Shown here: one piece after another, positions 23,404-32,825 of the stretch | How the letters are laid out: every line of letters begins with the position of its first letter | How positions within the stretch are numbered: position 1 is the first letter of the stretch | Position numbers and translations under genes: made by a program | Notes under the pieces: model-generated | The model's input: the letters and a program-made list of their open reading frames with translations, nothing else | Database searches by the model: none | What the model was told of the DNA's origin: nothing | Source: Rhodococcus ruber NBRC 15591 | Lineage (GTDB): Bacteria; Actinomycetota; Actinomycetes; Mycobacteriales; Mycobacteriaceae | Assembly: GCF_001894945.1 (NCBI RefSeq) | Contig: NZ_BCXE01000025.1 | Coordinates: forward strand, 108,422 to 172,421 | Direction of reading: 5' to 3' | DNA length: 64,000 nucleotides

Positions 23404-24312
23404 CTAGAGGTTCCAGTCACCGAGGCCGTCCCAGCCGTTGAGGATGCCGCCCCCGGTGTTCTGCACGATCACCGGGTCACCCTTCCGGGCGTTCTCGAAG
23501 AACCAGCGGCCGTCCTCGGTGCTCACGTTCAGGCAACCGTGGCTGACGTTCGTGTTGCCCTGCGCCCACTCGGACCACGGCGCCGCGTGCACGAAGATGC
23601 CGCTGTTGGAGATGCGGGTCGCGTACTCGACGTAGGTGCGGTACCCCTCGGGCGAGTCCACCGGCACGCCGTACGTGGACGAGTCCATGTACATGTCACG
23701 GAACTTCTCGCCGACGATGTAGGTGCCGTTGGGCGTCTCGTAGCCCGGCTTGCCGAACGACGTCGGCATGGTCTTGACGACCTCACCGTTGCGGGTGACG
23801 GTGATGGTCTTGGTGGCGTCGTCCGCGACGGTGATCAGCGCGTCGCCGACGGTGTACGACGACTGCGTGCCCCCGGCGTTCACGGTGACCTGGGTGTGGG
23901 CGGGCCAGAACTCGTAGGGCCGCCAGCGCACCTGCCGGTCCGACGCCCAGTAGAAGTGCCCGTCGACGGGCGGGTCGGCCTGGACCTCGATGTGCCGCTC
24001 GGCGGCGGCGCGGTCGGTGATCGGCTCGTCGAAGCGGATGATGATCGGCTGCGCGACGCCCACCGTCTCACCGTTCGACGGGTTGATCGACGGTGCGGAG
24101 AACGGGGCGGGTTCCGGCGCCTGGCCGGGCAGCCGTTCGACGAGTTCCTGCACGCTCGGCAGTTCGGGTCCGCCGGGCCACAGGGGTACCGCGGCGGCGG
24201 GTCCGGTCATGGTGAGCGTGGCGGCGCCGACGCCCACCAGCGCGGTGACGACACGGCCGGACCAGCGTCCGGCGCGGCCGCGACTGTTCGGCCGACCCTT
24301 CTTCTCGAACAT
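23404..24312 (-). CDS. L,D-transpeptidase (Ig-like domain + YkuD domain)
   Basis: A 302-residue secreted enzyme that makes 3-3 cross-links in peptidoglycan. A signal peptide (GRVVTALVGVGAATLTMTG, cleavage after AAA) is followed by an Ig-like domain (NPSNGETVGVAQPIIIRFDEPI) and a catalytic YkuD domain with the HxxxHGC-type motif SHGCLNVS, where Cys is the nucleophile. The layout matches mycobacterial Ldt proteins. The start is uncertain: ATG 24312 and ATG 24324 are both possible, and neither has a clear ribosome site. No lipobox is seen. Confidence 0.9.
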   Translation of the reverse strand: MFEKKGRPNSRGRAGRWSGRVVTALVGVGAATLTMTGPAAAVPLWPGGPELPSVQELVERLPGQAPEPAPFSAPSINPSNGETVGVAQPIIIRFDEPITDRAAAERHIEVQADPPVDGHFYWASDRQVRWRPYEFWPAHTQVTVNAGGTQSSYTVGDALITVADDATKTITVTRNGEVVKTMPTSFGKPGYETPNGTYIVGEKFRDMYMDSSTYGVPVDSPEGYRTYVEYATRISNSGIFVHAAPWSEWAQGNTNVSHGCLNVSTEDGRWFFENARKGDPVIVQNTGGGILNGWDGLGDWNL

Positions 24313-24457
24313 TCGACAACCCATCGTTCGTTCGTGCCGTCGCACCCACGTCCGCCCCGACAGCGACGACTTGGCGCACCCATTAGACACAGCACACCTG
24401 CGGGCGGGCAATTCGACCGCGCCCGTCCGGGTGGCCCGTCGGGAGCTCGACGCCAGG

Positions 24458-26137
24458 TCAGGACTCGATTCGGGAGGCAGCGAGGAGATCGTCGACAGCG
24501 ACGAACTTCACGCGGGAGCGGCCCACAGCACCGCCCCGGGCGCGTTCCTGCTTGTCGATCTGCTGCCAGCCCCGGTAGTCCACGTAGTCCGGCCGGCGCT
24601 CGGAGATCAGCGCCGCGAGCTTCTCCCGGTCGGCGACGGGGGCGACGAGGCGGCCGGCCACGAAGTCCTGGACCAGATGCTCGACGGTCTGCGCGGAGCA
24701 CTGCTTGTTGGTGCCGATGACGCCGGTGGGCCCGCGCTTGATCCAGCCTGCGGTGTACACCCCGGGCAGGGGCTCGTTCGTTTCCGGGTCCACGACCCGG
24801 CCTTCCTCGTTGGGGAGGATGCCGCGCGTCTCGTCGAACGGCAGATCGGCGACGGGACGCCCCCGGTAGCCGACCGACCGCAGGACCAGGCCCGTGGGCA
24901 GGGTCTCGGTCTGCCCGGTGCGGTGCGCCTCGAGGCGGCCGTTGGTCTCGGCCAGTTCGGTGCGTTCGAGGGTGATCGAGTCGACCCGGCCGTCCCCGTT
25001 CAGCGCGACGGGTGCGGCGAGGAAGCGCAGCACGATCCGCTTGTTGTCCTCGGTCGGGGTCCGGCGGGCGAAGCCCTGGACCTGTTCGACCTTCAGTGCG
25101 ATCCGTGGTTCGACGGCGGGGTCGTCGACGAGGGCCCGGCTGGCCGGGTCGAGTTCGGCGTCGGCCGGGTCGACGACGATGTCGACGCCCCGGAGCTGAC
25201 CGAGGGCCAGCAGTTCCGGATTGGTGTAGGCGGCCTGGGCGGGTCCGCGCCGTCCCACGACGACGACCTCGCGGATGTTCGACGCGCGCAGGGCGGCGAC
25301 GGCGTGATCGGCCATGTCGGTCTTCGCCAGCTCGTCCGGGTCGGCGACCAGTGCCCGCGCGACGTCGAGGGCGACGTTGCCGTTGCCGATGATCACCGCG
25401 CGTTCGCCGGACAGGTCGAAGGTGCGGTCGGCGTAGTCGGGGTGCCCGTTGTACCAGGCGACGAACTCGGTGGCGGCGTGCGAGCCGGGCAGGTCCTCGC
25501 CGGGCACGTCCAGGTGCCGGTCGGCGGCGGCACCGACGGCGTAGATCACGGCGTGGTGGTGCGCGAGCAGTTCCTCGTGGCTGATGTGGGTGCCCACCTC
25601 GACGTTGAACCAGCACTGGCTCTTCTTGTGGCCGAGGGCGCTGCGGAACAGCTCACCGACGGACTTGGTGCTCTGGTGGTCCGGGGCGACACCGGCGCGG
25701 ACGAGTCCGTACGGGGTGGGCAGACGGTCGAAGATGTCGACCTCGACGCGGGACCGGCTGGTCAGCTCCAGCGCGGCGTAGCAGGCGGCCGGGCCCGAAC
25801 CGACGATCGCGACCCGCAGGGAGCCGAGTTCGGCGGGGATCTTGGTGCGGTCGCGTTCCTCGGGCCAGTCCGGTCCGATCGGGTAGCGCCGGTAGTAGTC
25901 CTCGGCGATCTTCAGGTACGGCTCGTGCTCGGCGGGAAGCTCGTTGTCGGCGTAGATCGCGTCCACCGGGCATTCGTCCACGCACGCGCCGCAGTCGATG
26001 CAGGTGTCCGGGTCGATGTAGAGCATCTCGGTGGTCGCGAACGGCGCCTCGTCGGGCGTGGGGTGGATGCAGTTGACGGGGCAGACCTCGACGCACGAGG
26101 CATCGTTGCAACACGCCTGGGTGATCACGTAAACCAC
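24458..26137 (-). CDS. fprB: FprB-type ferredoxin/ferredoxin-NADP reductase fusion
   Basis: A 559-residue protein with an N-terminal 7Fe/8Fe ferredoxin domain (CVEVCPVNCIHP and CIDCGACVDECPVDAIY) and a C-terminal adrenodoxin reductase-like part with FAD motif IVGSGPAACYAA and NADP motif IGNGNVALDVAR. It corresponds to mycobacterial FprB and moves electrons between NADPH and iron-sulfur or P450 partners. The start is GTG 26137. Upstream is the dodecin gene on the same strand. Confidence 0.92.
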   Translation of the reverse strand: MVYVITQACCNDASCVEVCPVNCIHPTPDEAPFATTEMLYIDPDTCIDCGACVDECPVDAIYADNELPAEHEPYLKIAEDYYRRYPIGPDWPEERDRTKIPAELGSLRVAIVGSGPAACYAALELTSRSRVEVDIFDRLPTPYGLVRAGVAPDHQSTKSVGELFRSALGHKKSQCWFNVEVGTHISHEELLAHHHAVIYAVGAAADRHLDVPGEDLPGSHAATEFVAWYNGHPDYADRTFDLSGERAVIIGNGNVALDVARALVADPDELAKTDMADHAVAALRASNIREVVVVGRRGPAQAAYTNPELLALGQLRGVDIVVDPADAELDPASRALVDDPAVEPRIALKVEQVQGFARRTPTEDNKRIVLRFLAAPVALNGDGRVDSITLERTELAETNGRLEAHRTGQTETLPTGLVLRSVGYRGRPVADLPFDETRGILPNEEGRVVDPETNEPLPGVYTAGWIKRGPTGVIGTNKQCSAQTVEHLVQDFVAGRLVAPVADREKLAALISERRPDYVDYRGWQQIDKQERARGGAVGRSRVKFVAVDDLLAASRIES

Positions 26138-26258
26138 GGTGGATACCTGCCTGAAGTGCCGGGGGTTCGACGACCCCCTCAGACTATAACTTGTTCCAAT
26201 TCCGGTCGAGATCCGGTTCGCTGCACCTGCTCTCCCGGCGTGTCCCCCGCGCCGGGGG

Positions 26259-26474
26259 TCAGCCGTCGCTCGGCTCGATACGGAAGCCGATCTTCACGGT
26301 CACCTGGAGGTGCGCGACGGCCCCGTCGTCGATGTGACCCCTGACGTTCATCACCTCGAACCACTCGAGATGGCGCGTGGTCTCCGCCGCCCGCGCGACG
26401 GCCTGCTTGATCGCGTCGTCGACGCTGTCCGTCGACGACCCCACCACCTCGATCACCCGGTACACGTGGCTCAC
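26259..26474 (-). CDS. Dodecin flavoprotein
   Basis: A 71-residue dodecin. These proteins assemble into hollow dodecamers that store FMN/FAD or CoA. The sequence shows the family pattern VYRVIEVVGSSTDSVDDAIKQAV, then the flavin-stacking Trp in HLEWFEV and GHIDDG. The start is GTG 26474 behind GGAGG. It lies between fprB and a serine hydrolase on the same strand, and its flavin buffering role would suit the flavoenzyme next to it. Confidence 0.92.
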   Translation of the reverse strand: MSHVYRVIEVVGSSTDSVDDAIKQAVARAAETTRHLEWFEVMNVRGHIDDGAVAHLQVTVKIGFRIEPSDG

Positions 26475-26524
26475 AGCTTCGCTCCCTCCGTATCGAACTG
26501 CTTCGAACACTCGTGGCCGTCCTC

Positions 26525-27733
26525 TCACGCGCGACGGGCGAGTTCACGCGCCACCGCACCCAGTCGCGCGAGCCGCAGATCGCCCAGCGCGATCGGGCCG
26601 CTGCCCAGTCGGTTCGTCGTGAACGCGAGCGACAGGCCGGTGTCGAGGTCGGCGAAGGCGCCCGAACCGCCGACCCCGTAGTGGCCGAGCGCCCCGCGCG
26701 GCCGTTCCCGGCTGACGAACACCGGCTGGTGGTAGCCGAGGCGCCACGCCATCGGGACGCCGAGCACGTAGTCGCGCCCGCGTACCCGGACCTCGTTCAT
26801 GGCCTCGACGGTCTCCGGCTTCAGGAACTGCACTCCGTCGATCGTGCCGCCCGCGGCGATCGCCCCGTACATCCGTGCCAGCGCCCGCGCCGAGAACACC
26901 CCGTTCCACCCGGGCATCACCGCGTCGTGCACCGACGGATCACGCACCAGCTCGTCGAACTCCTCCGGCATCGCAGCCTCCGCGAGACCGCGGGTGAGGC
27001 TCACCCGCGACAGCACCGAAGCGGTCATCCCCCAGTGCAGTCCGGCGGGATTGATCCGCGGGAACAGCTTGGCGATGCGGTGCCGCTGGTCCTCCGGAAC
27101 CCGGAACCAGAATTCGGGGGTGCCCAGGGGTTCGGCGATCTCCTGCCGGACGACGTCGACGAACGGCAGCCCGGTCACCCGCTGCACGATCTCCGCGACG
27201 AGCCAGCCGTAGGTCACCGCGTGGTACCCCGGTCCGCTCAGCCGCCGGGAGTCGGGCGGCGCCGCCGCCAGCGCACGAACCGTCGCGTCGTAGTCGACGA
27301 TGCCCATCCGGCCGGGCCGCAGGTTGCGCACCCGGTGCAGTCCGGCCCGGTGGGTGAGGACGTCCGCGACGGTGACGTGCTCCTTACCGGCCGCCGCGAA
27401 GTCCGGCCAGTACCGGGCGACCGGCGCGAAGTAGTCGATCAGGCCGCGGTCTGCGAGGCGGTGCACCACGGTCGACGCCACGCCCTTGCCGGTGGAGAAG
27501 GACAGCGACACCGTGTCGCGGTTCCACCGCCGGTCGCGGGTGGCCCAGCCCGCCCAGATGTCGAGTACCTTCTCGCCGTCCAGGTAGGCGGCGAGGGCAC
27601 CGCCGCCGTGCCGGGGCAGCCGGTACAGGTCGAAGAAGCGATCCGCGAGCGGCAGGAATCGCCGGTCGACGTGCATCTCGGTCGGCGGCGGATCCTGGAC
27701 TGCCGTCGCGCCCCGCACCGGTCGGGCTGTCAT
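26525..27733 (-). CDS. Beta-lactamase-fold serine hydrolase (esterase EstB/LipL type)
   Basis: A 402-residue class C beta-lactamase-related hydrolase. The SxxK nucleophile motif is STGK in LSFSTGKGVAS, the Tyr motif is YHAVTYGW, and a C-terminal HYGVGGSGAF segment stands in for the KTG box, as in EstB-type esterases. It has no signal peptide, so it is probably a cytoplasmic lipase/esterase. The start is ATG 27733 behind GGAGG. Substrate unknown. Confidence 0.85.
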   Translation of the reverse strand: MTARPVRGATAVQDPPPTEMHVDRRFLPLADRFFDLYRLPRHGGGALAAYLDGEKVLDIWAGWATRDRRWNRDTVSLSFSTGKGVASTVVHRLADRGLIDYFAPVARYWPDFAAAGKEHVTVADVLTHRAGLHRVRNLRPGRMGIVDYDATVRALAAAPPDSRRLSGPGYHAVTYGWLVAEIVQRVTGLPFVDVVRQEIAEPLGTPEFWFRVPEDQRHRIAKLFPRINPAGLHWGMTASVLSRVSLTRGLAEAAMPEEFDELVRDPSVHDAVMPGWNGVFSARALARMYGAIAAGGTIDGVQFLKPETVEAMNEVRVRGRDYVLGVPMAWRLGYHQPVFVSRERPRGALGHYGVGGSGAFADLDTGLSLAFTTNRLGSGPIALGDLRLARLGAVARELARRA

Positions 27734-27815
27734 CCGTGATACCTCCCAGTCGACTTCGTGCCGCCAGGCTACGTCGCAGCGTCCGTTCCCGAACGGGTTT
27801 TGCCGAAGGGTCCCG

Positions 27816-28343
27816 TCAGGGGGCGACGTACCGGAACGTCCCCAGCACGACACAGCCCCGTCCCGTGGTGAGGTTGACCGCGGTCGCGGCGGACCCTTCG
27901 CACAGCACCGGATCGCTCAGGTCACCGATGAACGCCTGGGACTGCGGGCCGGCCACGACGAGCGCGGCCGCGGGCTCCTCGACGATCCCCAGTGCCAGGG
28001 CGTTCTCGCCGTAGCCGACGGCGGCGAGAGGACCTCCCGCGGCTTCGCCCGCCCCGACACCCCCAGCCAGTCCGGCCGCGAGCACGCGCGCCCCGGTGCG
28101 GGCGTCGGCGAAGCCGACTCCGCGGTCGCCGTAGCCCCACGCGCCGCTCGGCGCGTCCGCGACCGCACCGCACGCGGTCCGCCCGTCGAGCTGGGTGACC
28201 GAGGTCGCCGAACCCGGGGGCGCCACGCACGTCACCGCCTGGGCGGGCGGTGCCGCGACGAGTGCGGCCGCGACACCCGCGACCACCACCGCACCACCGC
28301 CGAGCACCCGAACCGACTTCCGTGCATCCGCTACCACCGACAC
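27816..28343 (-). CDS. Secreted small protein of unknown function (DUF6764-like)
   Basis: A 175-residue exported protein. After a short basic N-terminus comes a hydrophobic signal segment (VLGGGAVVVAGVAAALVAA) and cleavage near AQA. The mature part has four Cys (TCVAPPG, RTACGAV, VLCEGS, GRGCVVL) that could form two disulfides, and Gly/Ala-rich repeats. I recall actinobacterial secreted proteins of this type listed as DUF6764, but the match is from memory. GTG 28343 lies behind GAGGAGG. Confidence 0.65.
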   Translation of the reverse strand: MSVVADARKSVRVLGGGAVVVAGVAAALVAAPPAQAVTCVAPPGSATSVTQLDGRTACGAVADAPSGAWGYGDRGVGFADARTGARVLAAGLAGGVGAGEAAGGPLAAVGYGENALALGIVEEPAAALVVAGPQSQAFIGDLSDPVLCEGSAATAVNLTTGRGCVVLGTFRYVAP

Positions 28344-28487
28344 GGTGACTGCCTCCTCCGGCCTCGTCCCCCGCAAACCGAATCCCCTCAGGGGAGTCTA
28401 CGGAGACGCGCACCGGTTCACCGGGTGGGCGGGCATCGATGCGGTCACGGGACGTCACCGCTCCGGTGACTACGCCCAGCGGAATGC

Positions 28488-29540
28488 CTAACCGGGCCGC
28501 TTGCGATCCGTGTCGCGCGACGGCTGCACCCGTTTCGGCTCGCCCGGCATCTTCGGGTGGGTGGGCGGGTAGGGCAGGTCGCCGAGGCCTGCGGCGGCGT
28601 CCCGCTCGGCCATCTCGAGCAGCACGTCGAGCGTCTGCGCGGTCTCGTCCATCGCGGCCATCGGGTCACCGCGGCGTTCGAGCAGCCCCGGCACGGTCGC
28701 GATCGTGAAATCGTCCGGGTCGGCGTCGGCGAGTTCGTCCCACGTCAGGGGTGTCGACACCGTCGCGATCGGGGTGCGCCGCACCGAGTAGGCCGATGCG
28801 ATCGTCTTGTCCCGGGCGTTCTGGTTGAAGTCGAGGAAGATGCGCTGCCCACGCTCCTCCTTCCACCACGCGGTGGTGGCCCGTCCGCCGCTGCGACGTT
28901 CCACCTCCCGCATCAGGGCGATCCCGGCGCGGCGCACACCGACGAAGTCCCATTCCGGGACGATGCGCACGTACACGTGCAGGCCGCGGCCCCCCGACGT
29001 CTTCGGGAACCCGACCAGACCCAGTTCGTCGAGCAGCGGCCGCAGCACCTCGAGGGCGACCGCCCGGGCGTCGTCGAAGGCGGTCCCCGGCTGCGGGTCC
29101 AGATCGATGCGCAACTCGTCGGGGCGGTCGACGTCCCCGCAGCGCACCGCCCACGGATGGAACGTCACGGTGCCCAGGTTCGCCGCCCACACGACGTCCG
29201 CGGCGGCGCGCACCCGCAGCACGTCGGCGGTGCGGCCGGACGGGAACGTGACCTCGCATGTCGCGATGTGGTCGGGCCGGCGGGCAGGCACCCGCTTCTG
29301 GTAGATCTCCTCGCCCTCGATCCCGTCCGGGAACCGCTGCAGGTGCGTGGGCCGCTCCCGCAGCGCCTGCAGCAGCGGCGCCGAGCCGGCCGTCGCGACG
29401 GTCCGGTAGTACTCGACGAGGCGGCGCTTGCTGCCGGCCTCACCGAGGCGGGGAAAGTAGACCTTGTCGGGGTTGGACAGGCGGACGGGCACACCGCCGA
29501 CGTCCAGTTCCATCGCGGGAGAGCGCTTCGCGTCGGGCAC
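28488..29540 (-). CDS. LigD-type primase-polymerase (PolDom)
   Basis: A 350-residue stand-alone polymerase domain of the bacterial NHEJ type. The metal-binding acidic pair is DLDPQPG, the nucleotide-binding segment is SGGRGLHVYVRI, and WWKEERGQRIFLDFNQNARDKT is the typical motif III region. These archaeo-eukaryotic primase superfamily enzymes add nucleotides, often ribonucleotides, during break repair. It follows ligC with only 6 bp between, as in mycobacteria where LigC pairs with PolD1. The start is GTG 29540, with ATG 29513 as alternative. Confidence 0.9.
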   Translation of the reverse strand: MPDAKRSPAMELDVGGVPVRLSNPDKVYFPRLGEAGSKRRLVEYYRTVATAGSAPLLQALRERPTHLQRFPDGIEGEEIYQKRVPARRPDHIATCEVTFPSGRTADVLRVRAAADVVWAANLGTVTFHPWAVRCGDVDRPDELRIDLDPQPGTAFDDARAVALEVLRPLLDELGLVGFPKTSGGRGLHVYVRIVPEWDFVGVRRAGIALMREVERRSGGRATTAWWKEERGQRIFLDFNQNARDKTIASAYSVRRTPIATVSTPLTWDELADADPDDFTIATVPGLLERRGDPMAAMDETAQTLDVLLEMAERDAAAGLGDLPYPPTHPKMPGEPKRVQPSRDTDRKRPG

Positions 29541-29546
29541 CGCAGG

Positions 29547-30614
29547 TCACACTCCTGTCCGGTCGAGGACGTCGGCGAGGTCGTACCGCACCGGCACGTC
29601 CAACTGCTCGAAGGTGCAGCTGCGCGGATCGCGGTCGGGCCGCCACCGCAGGAACCGGGCCGCGTGCCGGAACCGCAGGCCGGCCTCCGCGTTGCCCTCC
29701 ATCTGGTCGTAGGCCACCTCCAGGACCCGCTCGGGCCGCAGCGGTATCCAACGGCGGTCCGCGGCCGTCCGCCACCGGCTCGGCTCGCCCTCGGCGACGA
29801 CGTCGGCACCGACCCGCAGCGGCGCGAGGTCGGCGAGCAACTCCTGGCGCTGCTCGACGGTGAACGCCGACGCGCCCCCGACCATCACCGGTTCGTCCCC
29901 GCCGTCGTACAGCCCCAGCAGCAGGGACCCGACCCCGTCGATGCTCTTGTGCGGGCGGTAGCCGATGAGCACACAGTCGGCGGTGCGGGCATGCTTGACC
30001 TTGCGCATCTCCCGCTTGTCCGGCACGTAGGGTCCGTCGAGACGCTTGGCGACGACCCCGTCGAGGCCGGCGCCCTCGAACTCGGCGAACCATCGGCCGG
30101 CGATCTGCGCGTCGAGGGTCGCGGCGGTGACATGGCAGCTCGGGCCGCCCCCGACCGCCGCCCGCAGCCGCTCCCGGCGCCGCGCGAACGGCGTCTCCAT
30201 CAGGTTCTCGTCGCCGAGGGCGAGCAGATCGAAGCCGACGAACTGCGCGGGGGTCTGTTCGGCGAGCAGCGCGATGCGGCTCGCCGCCGGGTGGATACGC
30301 TCCGACAGGGCCTGCCAGTCGAGCCGGCTGCGGCCGTCGTGCGGGCGCGGCACCACGATCTCCCCGTCGACCACGCACCGGGCGGGCAGCTCCGCCCGCA
30401 CCGCGGCGGTCAGTTCCGGGAAGTAGCGCACCAGGTCCTTCCCGCCCCGCGAGCTCAGCACCACCTCGTCGCCGTCGCGGAACACGACAGCCCGGAAGCC
30501 GTCCCACTTCGGCTCGTACGACCACTCGGGGTCGCCGTCGGCAGGCTGGGCCGGAACCTCGGGCACGGCCTTGGCGAGCATCGGTGCGATCGGCGGTTCG
30601 ACTGGCAGCTGCAC
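29547..30614 (-). CDS. ligC: ATP-dependent DNA ligase LigC
   Basis: A 355-residue ATP-dependent DNA ligase. The adenylated lysine is in EPKWDGFRAVV, and downstream motifs include DGEIVV, FVGFDLLAL, EGAGLDGVVAKRL and the C-terminal OB-fold domain with RPERVLEVAYDQMEG. Size and architecture match mycobacterial LigC, which lacks nuclease and polymerase domains. It forms an operon with the polymerase downstream. The start is GTG 30614. Role: end joining or gap repair. Confidence 0.92.
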   Translation of the reverse strand: MQLPVEPPIAPMLAKAVPEVPAQPADGDPEWSYEPKWDGFRAVVFRDGDEVVLSSRGGKDLVRYFPELTAAVRAELPARCVVDGEIVVPRPHDGRSRLDWQALSERIHPAASRIALLAEQTPAQFVGFDLLALGDENLMETPFARRRERLRAAVGGGPSCHVTAATLDAQIAGRWFAEFEGAGLDGVVAKRLDGPYVPDKREMRKVKHARTADCVLIGYRPHKSIDGVGSLLLGLYDGGDEPVMVGGASAFTVEQRQELLADLAPLRVGADVVAEGEPSRWRTAADRRWIPLRPERVLEVAYDQMEGNAEAGLRFRHAARFLRWRPDRDPRSCTFEQLDVPVRYDLADVLDRTGV

Positions 30615-30713
30615 CGGCTCATGGTCGCACCCGGGGCCGACACGTGCCCGCCGGATCTGTGAGAAATCGCCCTACGGTTCCCGCCCGAGGCGGACATTCC
30701 GTACTCTCCCCCC

Positions 30714-31322
30714 ATGAACTTCATTCGACGGGTGAGCGGCACCGTCGTCGCGGTGGCTGCGGCGGCTCTGGTGCTCGGCGCGTGCGGATCGGACGTCGAG
30801 CCCCGGGCGGTGCCCGAGCCCGGGTCCGAGACCACGTCGGCGAGCGCATCGGATACCCGGACGACCACCGGCCGTCCGACCACCACCACGGCACCGACGT
30901 CCCCCGGCTCCTCCGGTCTGGACATCGACGTCGAGATCGGTGACTGCGTGCGCCTCGGTGGCACCGTCGACGACGCGACCATCGAGAATGCGACCTGCGG
31001 CAGCATGGACTCGAACTACAAGGTGATCGACATCGTCGAGACGAGCGATCAGTGCGTCTCGGACGCCGACCAGACCTACTACGAGTCCTCCGCCGGGGTC
31101 GAGGTGGGTGCCCTGTGCCTCGACGTCGACTGGGTGGTCGACAGCTGCATGGACATCTCCGGCGAGGACCCGCAGCGCATCGACTGCGCCGCACCCGGCC
31201 CCGAAACGGAGAAGGTCACCGAGATCCTGCAGAACACCGACAACGTGAACGACTGCTCCGTCTCCGAGGGTGGATTCGTCTACAGCGAGCGTCGTTTCGT
31301 GGTCTGCACCGACACGCTCTGA
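30714..31322 (+). CDS. LppU-type lipoprotein
   Basis: A 202-residue lipoprotein. The signal sequence ends in a lipobox LGAC, followed by a Thr-rich linker (TTTGRPTTTTAPT). The folded domain contains IGDCVRLGG, ATCGSMDSNYKVIDIV, GALCLDVDWVVDSC and VVCTDTL, a cysteine pattern I associate with the LppU/SCO3897 family. Eight or so cysteines point to several disulfides. Function unknown. It runs convergently into corA with a hairpin at the junction. Confidence 0.78.
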   Translation: MNFIRRVSGTVVAVAAAALVLGACGSDVEPRAVPEPGSETTSASASDTRTTTGRPTTTTAPTSPGSSGLDIDVEIGDCVRLGGTVDDATIENATCGSMDSNYKVIDIVETSDQCVSDADQTYYESSAGVEVGALCLDVDWVVDSCMDISGEDPQRIDCAAPGPETEKVTEILQNTDNVNDCSVSEGGFVYSERRFVVCTDTL

Positions 31323-31331
31323 GGCCGCCGT

Positions 31332-31363
31332 CCGCCGCGGCCGGCTACAGCCAGCCGCGGCGG
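31332..31363. terminator. GC-rich hairpin between convergent genes
   Basis: CCGCCGCGGC (31332-31341) pairs with GCCGCGGCGG (31354-31363), with a further short inner stem. It lies right after the lipoprotein stop and overlaps the corA C-terminal codons, so it could end transcription from both sides. No U-tract. Confidence 0.5.
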
Positions 31364-32502
31364 CGGAAGATCGCGTAGAGACCCGCGCACGTCATGACCA
31401 TCATCAACAGGGCCATGGGATAGCCTGCGGCCCAATGCAATTCCGGCATGGTGTCGAAGTTCATCCCGTAGACCGTGCCGATCAGCGTGGGCGCGAACAG
31501 AATTGCCGCCCACGCCGAGATACGCTTGATCTCCTCGTTCTGCTCGATGCTCGCCCGGCTGAGATTGCGCATCTCCTCGTTCTGCATCTGCGACACCATC
31601 GTCGCGTTGACCGTGAGGATGTTGCCGAGCAACTGCCGGAAGCTGTCGACCTGCTCGACGACCGTCGTCGCGTGGTCGGTGACGTCCCGCAGGTAGCGTT
31701 GCAGTTCGTCGTCGGTGCGGTACTTGGCGAAGCCCGACGACAGACCCGACAGCACGGTGAGCAGCGGTTTGGCCGCGCGCTGGAACTGGATGACCTCGCG
31801 GGAGAGTTCGTAGATGCGGCGCGAGACCCCGGGATCCCCGCTGAAGACCTCCGTCTCGATCTCGTCGATGTCGTTCTGCAGGCCCGCGACCACCGGAGCG
31901 TACCCGTCGACGACGGCGTCGAGGATCGCGTAGAGAACCGCCTCGGGACCGAGCCGCAGCAGATCGGGCTCGCTCTCCATCCGGTCCCGCACCGCCGACA
32001 GGTCGGGCGATTCGCTGTGCCGGACCGTCAGCACGAACGTCGGTCCGACGAAGACGTGCACCTCACCGAAGTCGACCCGCTCGGATTCGTCGACGTAGCG
32101 GGCAGCGCGCAGCACGACGAACAGGGTGTCGCCGTAGCGCTCGAGCTTCGGGCGCTGGTGGGCGGCGATGGCATCCTCGACGGCCAGTTCGTGCAGTCCG
32201 AATTGCTCTGCGGCGGCATGGAGTTGCGCGTCGGTGGGCCGGTACATCCCGATCCAGGCCATCGAACCGGGCTCGGGCAGGCAATCGAGGGCCTGCGCGA
32301 GTGTCGCCGGCGACGCGACGCGGCGGCCGTCCCGGTAGACCGCGCTGTCGACGATGCTGTTCTCCGCCCGCGCCGCACCGTCCCGGCCGGGGCTCTGCGC
32401 GGCGGCAGGATTCAGGGACGCGCCGAAACCGGCGGACGGGTCGGCGGTCGCCGGGGCGGAGCGACGCGGCAGCAGGGCACGGACGGAACGGTTGGGCAGC
32501 AT
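31345..32502 (-). CDS. corA: CorA-family magnesium/cobalt transporter
   Basis: A 385-residue CorA protein. The long N-terminal cytosolic domain includes AWIGMYRPTDAQL and the coiled helix LQNDIDEIETEVFSGD. Two C-terminal membrane helices flank the selectivity motif YGMNF. The start is placed at ATG 32502; the frame is open for another 28 codons upstream without support. Function: divalent metal uptake at the plasma membrane. Confidence 0.92.
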   Translation of the reverse strand: MLPNRSVRALLPRRSAPATADPSAGFGASLNPAAAQSPGRDGAARAENSIVDSAVYRDGRRVASPATLAQALDCLPEPGSMAWIGMYRPTDAQLHAAAEQFGLHELAVEDAIAAHQRPKLERYGDTLFVVLRAARYVDESERVDFGEVHVFVGPTFVLTVRHSESPDLSAVRDRMESEPDLLRLGPEAVLYAILDAVVDGYAPVVAGLQNDIDEIETEVFSGDPGVSRRIYELSREVIQFQRAAKPLLTVLSGLSSGFAKYRTDDELQRYLRDVTDHATTVVEQVDSFRQLLGNILTVNATMVSQMQNEEMRNLSRASIEQNEEIKRISAWAAILFAPTLIGTVYGMNFDTMPELHWAAGYPMALLMMVMTCAGLYAIFRRRGWL

Positions 32503-32825
32503 GTCGGCACGGCCTTTCGGAGGCACGGAGGGCGACGGCGAGGGTGGTCGCCGTGGGACGCACACGCGACGGCAACCGTCGCGCACCGACAGGGCGCGTA
32601 CGGGCTGCCGTCAGCTGGTACTCGGAGGTCGACTGCGCATCGCGAGTCCCACCTCCTCCACATCACCCGGAACCGTGCCGGGGGCCTGACGAACCCCCAG
32701 CAGCGTACGCCTTCGTGCCGTGCGGAGCCAGCCGGTCCGGCGCACGGCGTCGCGCCGCGCGCGGTGTCGGTGGCTGCGGCCACAATCGCCGTGACCGACC
32801 CGACCGACCGACGACAGGACCCCCG

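Noticed and set aside
23990..26344. A 784-codon plus-strand frame over the FprB and L,D-transpeptidase genes
   Set aside because: Antisense to two genes with intact motifs; no domain of its own.
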